Positions 57,009 to 64,000 of a stretch of DNA of 64,000 nucleotides are shown one piece after another (within the stretch, counting starts at the first letter, position 1; every line of letters starts with the position of its first letter). The notes below the pieces were generated by a model, which searched no databases, was not told where the DNA came from, and worked only from the letters and a program-made list of their open reading frames with translations. The position numbers and the translations under genes were made by a program. Source of the stretch: Gymnothorax reevesii (taxonomy: Eukaryota; Chordata; Actinopteri; Anguilliformes; Muraenidae); NCBI GenBank assembly GCA_029721435.1, contig CM056577.1, positions 121,089,219 to 121,153,218 on the forward strand, read 5' to 3'.

Positions 57009-59990
57009 ATCAAATCATGGTCATGAATGTTTGAGAGCTGCTGGTTTTCCACCTACTTTTTACCTGGGAAGTCAGAACTACAGTCTGGCCAATCAGAAGT
57101 GCTAATTGCTCCATCAAGGAATATTGGACCTCAAATCACAGTGCAGCCCTTGTGTTCAAAGCTGGTGATTCCAGCTTGATAAATATCCAGTTATTGAAAA
57201 TGGGTGGCAGCAGTTTGTTGGGTAACCTTTGTTACCTTCAATAAATGTACATTGTGTTTCCTCACAGAGGTACTGAACACATTATGGAACTGTCCACAAA
57301 CTCAAACTGGCACATAAACGTACATACACACACAAACGCAAGCATACACACCGAGCACCTCTCTGACATTAACACACAGAAGAAGCAGTGAGCATTATCC
57401 CTCCTTTTCACAGTAACTTTTATTATTAATTGCTTTAACAGACACAGGGTGCGTACATGCTGTGCTACAGCCAGTTAAAAACAGCACGGCGAACACACAT
57501 CAGTGGCAGCTCAGTGAACACGTATATCACACACAGGGCCTAGTGGTTGTCTGTGGATGGAGGCAGTGGTCTTGGTACGTGTGTGCTTGTGTGGGGGGTG
57601 GCGTGTGTTCACACTGGGGAGGCAGCTATTAGTCTAATCGCAGATCTGAGTTTGGACTTTTCAATTCCACTTCATTGAAGCAAATTTTCAATACAAAAAA
57701 TAGTCCCAAATCATTGCAAAATGTCTCCCTTTTCCAGCCAAAGTGATTTCTTCAGTTGCGTGAACTGGAGTTGAAACAACCTCCAAGCCCGTATAACTGC
57801 GTTTCAGCAAGCAGGGGTTCGCAAATGGTGGTAATTTGGAGCAAGTCGGAGCCTAGCGTTAAACGGCGCAGTCCTACATAGGTGATGTAATATGCTATAT
57901 GTACAGTGATTAAGGCCAGTACAAACAGTAAGTGAGATGTAAAGGTATACGTCCAGCACAGGGGTAGAATGGGGGTGCGGGGGGGAGCTTAGCGTGCGGC
58001 TAATTTAGAACAAAGCTAATGTGCGGTATAACATTTCAGACGTGGAACACATTGGGAGGGGCGGCAGTATGGCACATCATTGTGAAAGCGGCGTTCAGGA
58101 GTCACGCTGTATATATTTAGCACGTCATTTGTCTGGACCTCTTAAGACGCCCGCATTGGCGAGCTGTGCCAGTCCATTAGTGTTGGAAAAACAGGACGTC
58201 CAGTAAAACGATATGGAGAGTGTTGTATGCGACCCCCAAGTCTACATGGCTGGATGGAAACTATAGCGCCCTGGCGCTGGTGTGAATATATGCATGGGTG
58301 TCTGGGTGGATAGATGTCAGGATAATGTTTGCCATGTGCAATACACTTGTAACAGGAGGCGGTGTGTATGTGTGTGTGTGTGTGTGGGTGCGTGTGAGAA
58401 GGGGGGGCACTGTGGAATGAGCTGTAGGTGAGTTATTGAAAGACTGCGTTAAGTGAAAAGAGCTCAGGGTGTGTCCTTTGGGTGTTTTTTAAAGGAGGAC
58501 GTTTAGTGAAATGAGGTCCGGGTGAATCACTGAAAGAATGCGTTTAGTGGGATCAGCCATGGGTGTGTCGACCAATGAGAGCATTTAAGTGGATTAGCCT
58601 GAAGTGCGTCAACTAAAGGGTGCATTTTGTGGGATCAGCCTGTTGTGTGTCTCAGCAACGGATCTGGGGACTTAAGGCTGTCCCTCCAAAGCAACAGGCT
58701 ATTTTCAGCCCCCGAGGGCCACAAGGGTCCCCTAGTATCCATTGCATCTTGGCCCTAAATTATTTAACTAGAGCCATTATATGGATGAGATGGCTTGCAC
58801 TTGATATTCCAGGCCTTGGTCCAATGCTAATGCTATTGGTATCAATGCAACAGGTGAAGCAGCCTGCGGCCTACTCCAAGTGATGGAGCAGGTCCTTCAC
58901 ACGCACAGGCAAATTAGCACAACCGCCACTTAAATTGCACTTATGAAGAGGAGCACAAGGGTCAAGAATAGTCCAGTTATAGCAAGAACAGTGCCAACAC
59001 TGTTTTTTTTTCATGTAACTGCTTTGTAAACATTCAGACTTCCCGCAAGGCGCTAGGATTAGCCAGAGAGAGACAGCATTTTCTTTCAGAGAGAAATGCA
59101 GTAATTTGCCAGTTGTGTTAACCATGGGAACAAGTATGGCGCTACTACGTACATTGCTGTAGGAGGGAAAATAAGTTTGAAGGGGTTCTTAAAATATTAG
59201 AGGGAAAGCAGTTTAAAAGCATTGAACACGTATGAACTGTCCTGTTATGTTGAGCTATTAGCATGCTAATACTGCACGCTACGTTACATGATGGCTGTGG
59301 GGCACAAGTATGTATGGCGTCGCGGTGAGCAAAAGTAAATGCTGTGTGCCGTGCATTAACGCCGAATGGCAGATTAGAGAGGCATGCATCTATACAGTAC
59401 GCTCTTCGCTACGCTGCTGTGTACAGCATAGCATTGTGGTCTATGCTGTTGCGTTTTTTAATTGAAAGCCATGAAGCACCTTCTGATAGTTTACTTGTAA
59501 ACAGAGCACTGGGAAAGAGCAACTGCTGAACACCTGCCTGTGAATCTAATTCTGCGCTTGATTTCTAAAATGAAAACAAGCAAAGCCACGCTCACAAAAG
59601 ATGTCATCGCATTGCCGGTAAAAAAAAAAGTTAAGCTCTACATAGCACCTTCTCTCCTCACAACAGCACGTAAAAATTCCCGCAGCAATTTCACAGAATG
59701 CAGTACAGCCCAATCTTCCCTTCCACCTTCAATTAAGCTCAGCCCCTTGATGCAAAATAAAAAAAAAGAAGTATAAAATAAACAACTTCCATTAATTGTT
59801 GGGGTATTCCACATATTTGGCCAGCAAACGATAAGCGGGTATTGCTAAATGGCGACAGACAGATTAATCATGGGTCATGTAGTGCAGTATGGCATTACAT
59901 ACTGGGGTACGTTGATGGGTATTATGGGATATAACCGGTGTATGTTAACATGGAGTGTAGTTAGTGAGTGGGTCCTGCTGGGCGAATGGT
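57009..59990. other. region downstream of S100 gene B (minus-strand 3' side)
   Basis: No coding sequence recognised. A TTTATT at 57419-57424 would be AATAAA on the minus strand, and a TTTAAT near 59457 would be ATTAAA. Either could end the S100 gene B transcript, but which is used is unknown. A (TG)n run lies at 58367-58386. Confidence 0.4.
58367..58386 (+). repeat. (TG)n microsatellite
   Basis: Ten or so TG dinucleotides followed by a G-rich stretch. Confidence 0.9.
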
Positions 59991-60197
59991 TTATGAGGCA
60001 GGCTGGGCATCCGGGTCAGCCTCCCCCCCCTCTGGCTTATCGGCACTCGCATTTTGCTGGTCATTGGTGCGCTGTTCGCTAAGCGTCTTCGCCAAGTAGC
60101 CAATCAGGTGCATGTATTCCTGGAAGCTGACCTTCCCATCCTGGTTGTCGTCCAGCCCCTGTCGCATCTCCTTTATGGCTGCTTTGCTATCCGTGCC
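59991..60197 (-). CDS. S100 gene B, coding exon 2 (canonical EF-hand, extended C-terminus, stop)
   Basis: The TTTCAG acceptor precedes GGC at 60197, and the stop is TAA at 59993-59991. The exon encodes 68 residues beginning GTDSKAAIKEMRQGL. The canonical EF loop DDNQDGKVSFQE has D1, N3, D5 and E12, and YMHLIGYLAKTL follows, as in the S100A13/A16 branch (Y-x-x-LIG). The last ~25 residues are an acidic, Ala/Asp/Pro/Gln-rich extension beyond helix IV. The total protein is 108 aa. The family call is firm; the exact paralogue is not determined. Confidence 0.9.
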   Translation of the reverse strand, partial: GTDSKAAIKEMRQGLDDNQDGKVSFQEYMHLIGYLAKTLSEQRTNDQQNASADKPEGGEADPDAQPAS

Positions 60198-61653
60198 CTG
60201 AAACGAGGGACAGATGAAAGGGGACCAGTTAGCCACACCAAACATACTGAACTGAACGTGTCACCGACCCACGTGGGACGTTCTATGACATCACCACAAC
60301 AGAATCTGACGCAGAGTTTGATTATGACAAGGAGTTAGGGATTTCCTGCCTTTGACCAGGAAAATTAAAATGTCGAGCCGTAAAAAAATAGGCTTTTCTC
60401 AACCTAGAGTTTATAACAGGACATCAAATCAATATGGCTGCCCACACAGTCATCTGTTAAGTGTACAGTTCTGTCCTTTTTTTGGTGCCTTTCATATCGG
60501 ACTCATTTTTCAAAATAATGAGCCGAAGAGCTATCAGTATGTGGATGCTGCATTTGGTAGCAGGTGTCTTTACATTTGTGTGGTGCTTCAGCGAGAGCAA
60601 ACTTTACTGCGGGCCCCCATGTTTTTCCTGCTTTGAGGGAATTTGACTTTGCAAATTACGTTATTCCGATCTCGCTTCCTCTCTCCAAGTATAATTGAAC
60701 ACAGCATAACAACCATTTGGCATTGGGTGACCTATGGCCATTCTAAAAAGAAGGAGCAATTTGTTCTACAAATCTGTGATTTGACTGTGGACCCCAAAGA
60801 TAAAGAATTTCTTCAAGGACCTTTGTGACAGATTTGGCCCATGGAACTCGAGTATACTCTGTGTACACTGGAATCAAATATTTTTACAATATACAGTACC
60901 AGTCAAAAGTTTGGACATACCCACATTTTTCTTACAATGTGTGTTAAATAAAGAAATAAGCAGCCTTTATTTTGCAAAAAAAAGGATCCAATTCTTAAAT
61001 ACAGCAAACTAACCATCATTTGTTGTCATTTTTGCAGAGCATTCTCACTTTCTTTTTTTTTTTTTAAACAAGGGCAGCCATATGACTATAATGAATTTGC
61101 AGCCGCACGGCTGTCTAACTTCTCAAAGACGTGCTGCACTTGAGGTGTGCTTTTCATCAACCTTTTCGCTCAATAAGTCCCAAAACTGCTTGACTTTAAT
61201 TCGGCTGTTGGAAAATAGAAGGAGCTTATTTTTCTGTGTACTTTACAAAATATGGCTTCTTTGAGAATTCTAAAATTTTGGACACTATACAAAATTATTC
61301 TCTTTTCACTTTCGACTGTTGACCTTTCACAAGATTCCATTTGAGATTAAATAGAGAAGTTAAGCCGTTTAAATTTTTCCGAAAACAGAGTGCTGTGACA
61401 TAAGCAAAGCATTTCCAAACTTTTGACTGGTACGGTATTTCAACATATTACTGAATACAGCAAAATGTGGGAATCATTTTAGTCCATGCAATCTGTACAA
61501 CAACACTTCCTCTGTGAAATGCACCAGTTCACAAAAATGAAATTGAGCCCACATATTCACAAGTAACCCTAAATATTGTATTTCCATCGAGTGTGCGATG
61601 GCGGGCCAGTCACTTCATGACATGATGGCCTGACAGAAAGTTTGGACACTGAC
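60198..61653 (-). other. intron of S100 gene B
   Basis: Lies between coding exons at 60197 and 61654, with donor GTCAGT and acceptor TTTCAG on the minus strand. It contains a Tc1-type MITE at 60894-61435. No other feature stands out. Confidence 0.85.
60894..61435. mobile_element. Tc1/mariner-type MITE in the S100 gene B intron
   Basis: The left CAGTACCAGTCAAAAGTTTG and inverted right CCGTACCAGTCAAAAGTTTG ends match over about 20 bp, with TA on both sides (60892-60893 and 61436-61437). The 542-bp interior has no transposase frame. The CAGTCAAAAGTTTGGACA terminus is typical of fish Tc1 deletion derivatives. Confidence 0.9.
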
Positions 61654-61773
61654 CGCCATGATATTTCCCAGTTGTTTCTTGACCAGCCCCTGGAAAGACC
61701 TTGGGCTGAGGTCACTCTTCCCACTGGACGACTTCAGGTAGACCTCCACCACAGTCTTAATTGCCTGCTCCAT
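61654..61773 (-). CDS. S100 gene B, coding exon 1 (start, first EF-hand half)
   Basis: ATG is at 61773-61771 shortly after a TTTACATAG acceptor (exon begins about 61781). It encodes 40 residues (MEQAIKTVVEVYLKSSSGKS ... GLVKKQLGNIMA). The donor is GCG|GTCAGT, a weaker GT site. The hydrophobic helix pattern and the QLGNIM end match the N-terminal half of S100 proteins. The first calcium loop is short and poor in acidic ligands (SGKSDLSPRSF), so it probably binds calcium weakly or not at all. The sequence is closer in style to the divergent S100A13/A14/A16 branch than to S100A1. Confidence 0.85.
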
Positions 61774-61785
61774 GAATCCTGCTAT

Positions 61786-62263
61786 GTAAACAGGAGAAAG
61801 GATTTCAGGTGAGAAACAGCCAGATATTTACTATGACAATTTGGCTATTGTCAGCTTCGTCTTGTGCGGCCAAGAACCAGAGGGGGACACCGCAAAAAAT
61901 TCTGCCAGTCTGAAAGGTATAATGAGTATGATTTGTCTATTGCAGATTGTAAATACAACATCTAAAGTTGGCCCCTCCCCCCTGGCGCCCTGAATTTGGT
62001 TTTAACCAAGGTTTTATCTGATAATGTGAAACCAGCCTAAATTCTTATTTTCTCTCAAGTACAAAATATCAGCAATTTACTTCACAATTTATCTTGTTTG
62101 CTGGGAAATCCTGAGATGAATCAGAATGTGTTATTTCATTGGGATCATTTTTGTCTTCAGCAATTGAGTAACAGGCATGACATCCTAAGTCTAAATACAG
62201 GATTAAAACACACGCATACGTTTGCAATCCTTCTGATTTTCACCAGGTGAACATTATCATTAC
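61786..62263. other. upstream of S100 gene B coding exon 1, no feature seen
   Basis: On the minus strand this should be intron or promoter of gene B, whose first coding exon begins at about 61781 after TTTACATAG. No TATA-like order could be chosen with confidence. Confidence 0.35.
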
Positions 62264-62402
62264 GGGCGGCACGGTGGCACAGTGGTTAGCACTGCTGCCT
62301 CACAGCAAGAAGGTTGTGGGTTCAAATCCGGCCTGGGGCCTTTCTGTGTGGCCTTTCAGAAAAGCGATATATAAAATTGATGCATTATTATTATTATTAT
62401 CA
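62264..62402 (+). repeat. tRNA-derived SINE with ATT-repeat tail
   Basis: GGGCGGCACGGTGGCACAGT opens the element, GTGGTTAGCACTGCTGCCTC follows, and a consensus RNA polymerase III B box is present (GGTTCAAATCC, 62321-62331). The element ends ATTGATGCATTATTATTATT. It seems internally shortened after CTTTCTGTGTGG. Confidence 0.8.
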
Positions 62403-62639
62403 AAAGAAACAGTTTTAAAGTACCTCGTCAAGTCACAAAGTGCACAGCCGGTTGGTCACTGCAAGCCATTTGAAAACCAATTCCTATGTAAGATTACATA
62501 AGGGAGTTTCTGCCCAGTGGCAACCAATGAATCAGTTCCTTCATTATTCCGGCATGGTCTCCCTGCTTGTGATGTCACAAAGGACAGATTTCTAAATAAC
62601 TTGTAATGGCTAATTGCCTGTGCACCTGGTACCACGATA

Positions 62640-62778
62640 AGACACCTTAAAAGCTGCGGGGCAGACAGCACACATACACTGCAAAATAAACCACGAGAAG
62701 AGGAGACATTCCGTCGGTGAGCAGAAGATGGAGTCGGTAATCTTGGAACCCAATGAAAATGTAGACCCAATAAAGACA
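62640..62778 (+). promoter_or_regulatory. possible promoter and first exon of an unrecognised + strand gene
   Basis: Upstream sequence has an AACCAATG CCAAT-type motif (about 62522), TGATGTCA (about 62570), CACCTG (about 62624) and GATAAG (62636). A TTAAAA box follows at 62647-62652. About 25-30 bp later an exon-like stretch contains ATG at 62729, 17 open codons (MESVILEPNENVDPIKT) and a GTGAGT donor beginning at 62780. An alternative donor, CG|GTGAGC, lies near 62717. No downstream exon is identifiable before 64000, so function is unknown. The order of promoter motifs, exon and donor is the only support. Confidence 0.3.
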
Positions 62779-62829
62779 GTGAGTACACAGACTCACGGAA
62801 TTAACACACACACACAAACATAAATAATC

Positions 62830-63530
62830 AGTGGCCACTATTTTAGATACATGCAACTACCAGCCTGAACCATTGACACGAGGCATGATGGGTCCATGGA
62901 TTGACGTTTATGCCAAATTCTGTTCCAAACATTTTTGTGCCACGGCAGAAATGAAGATTCATCAATCCGATGAGGCATTGTTCTTCCAGCCCTCTACTGC
63001 CCAGGGTTGCCCACTCTACCCTCAGTTTCGCTGACAGAAGTGAAGCCCAGGGTGATGCTCTGCTCCTGTGACCTGAGGCCCATCCACTACAAGGTTCAAT
63101 GTGCAGTGCGCTCATAGTTGGTCTCCTGCATAGCACTGTAGTAGTGTCTGGTTATTTTTGTCACGGTTGCCTTCACGACAGCTTGATCCAGATTGGCTAT
63201 CTTTCCCAGCACTCTGTCATTAACAACGCATTTTCACCCAGAGAACCACCACTAACTGGATTTTTTCAGTTCATTTTGTGTTTTGCACAATTCTCTAAGC
63301 TTGAGTTACTGTTGTTCAAAAAATCCCAGGGGATTCGCATTTTGTGAGATTCTCAAGCCACTAGGTTAGGCTCCAATAATCATTCCACAGTCAAAGTCAC
63401 TCAAATCGCTTTTCTTCCCCATTGTGATGTTTAGACTGAACAACCTCTTGACCATACTGGTTTGCAGCCACATGATGGGCAACTCGCAGTATCAAGCAGG
63501 TGCGCAGGTGTATCTAATAAACTGGCCACA
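62830..63530 (-). mobile_element. degraded Tc1-like transposon
   Basis: The inverted ends TGGCCACTATTTTAGATACA and TGGCCAGTTTATTAGATACA match closely. Minus-strand translation recovers Tc1 transposase scraps: a KSDLSDFDCG-like start near 63400, DESSFLPRHKNVW-like near 62950, and QSMDPSCLVS.VQAG near 62890. Many stops; about 700 bp remain of a normal ~1.6 kb. Confidence 0.75.
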
Positions 63531-63833
63531 GAGAGCCAGTAAAACAAATCAATGCGAGCAAATACAGAGATTTTAACTGCATGGGATTAGGGTCTGTATG
63601 CTGAAAATGACAGCATTTGAACAGAGTCAACGCGAGAACACTTCAAGTGGAGGTAGGGGGTCCGCGATTGAGGTAGCTGTGCTGACGCACACAATGGAAG
63701 CTCTGATCTTTGATAGGTCACCTGATCTGCAGAACCGCCACAAGGCCGAAGTCTCTTCTTACCAGAGGGAGAACCTGCTACTTATCTTTTCCTCTGACTT
63801 TTTTCCCCTCTCCCTCATGCACATACACATCCA
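63531..63833. other. no gene seen
   Basis: A 102-codon + frame starts at 63598, but its sequence has no family resemblance and it ends in CA-repeat-derived His/Thr, so it is not supported. Confidence 0.45.
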
Positions 63834-63859
63834 CACACACACACACACACACACACACC
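63834..63859 (+). repeat. (CA)n microsatellite
   Basis: Pure CA run of about 12-13 units. Confidence 0.95.
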
Positions 63860-63967
63860 TGCATACAACTGTAAATGAAACCCCACACGTATACTCTCAC
63901 TCATAAAAGGGCACAAGTGCACACCAAATCACACAGGAATATTGTGAAATGGGCAATTGCATGGATA

Positions 63968-64000
63968 CACACACGTGCACACACACACACACACACACAC
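63968..64000 (+). repeat. CA-rich microsatellite running off the window edge
   Basis: ACACACACGTG followed by a CA run to the last base; it probably continues beyond 64000. Confidence 0.95.

Noticed and set aside
63598..63906. 102-codon plus frame at the right edge
   Set aside because: Ends in CA-repeat-derived residues and has no recognised motif or splice signal.
1..64000. CRISPR arrays, rRNA, canonical tRNA genes, bacterial-type operons
   Set aside because: None seen; the only tRNA-like promoter is within the SINE at 62264-62402, which lacks a full cloverleaf.

Overview
The window is vertebrate nuclear DNA, almost certainly from a teleost fish. Genes are split by GT-AG introns and coding exons are GC-rich islands in an AT-rich background. 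The intergenic and intronic DNA is packed with fish-type repeats: Tc1-like transposons, hAT-like MITEs, a tRNA-derived SINE, non-LTR retrotransposon fragments and a decayed endogenous retrovirus-like element. No operons, CRISPR arrays, rRNA or convincing tRNA genes were seen. The species cannot be named from the sequence alone.

Three genes can be supported. (1) A neuronal nicotinic acetylcholine receptor beta-2 subunit gene (chrnb2) lies on the + strand. Exons 2-6 are at 14394-14539, 14944-14988, 16760-16869, 20976-22125 and 26366-26518, with compatible phases and a stop at 26516-26518. The signal-peptide exon was not found. (2) An S100A1/S100Z-like EF-hand gene is on the - strand, with coding exons at 43072-43227 and 42217-42369 (102 aa) and a probable TATA-box promoter and non-coding first exon near 46211-46300. 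(3) A second, divergent S100 gene is on the - strand, with coding exons at 61654-61773 and 59991-60197 (108 aa). A possible promoter and first exon of a further + strand gene lies at 62640-62778.

Layout: 1-14.4 kb is repeat-rich and gene-poor. It holds two inverted copies of a GC-rich dispersed repeat, a 61/54-bp tandem array, a TG...CA-bounded element that contains a hAT MITE, and a perfect 30-bp-arm hairpin. chrnb2 occupies 14.4-26.6 kb, with an imperfect array derived from its own exon 5 donor region and a Tc1 element in intron 5. From 26.6 to 41 kb is a repeat graveyard: two elements containing GACCTT-type minisatellites, a possible 5.56-kb TIR-bounded element, a broken LINE and a Tc1 copy. 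S100 gene A and its upstream region fill 41.7-46.3 kb. From 46.7 to 56.1 kb there is an L1-like 3' fragment, a retrovirus-like element without visible reverse transcriptase, and a Tc1 element with long TIRs. The last 7 kb holds S100 gene B (with a Tc1-type MITE in its intron), a SINE and another Tc1 relic.

The genes do not form a pathway. chrnb2 encodes a synaptic ligand-gated ion-channel subunit, and the S100 genes encode small dimeric calcium sensors. Calls rest on reading the sequence and on remembered family features; no database search was run.
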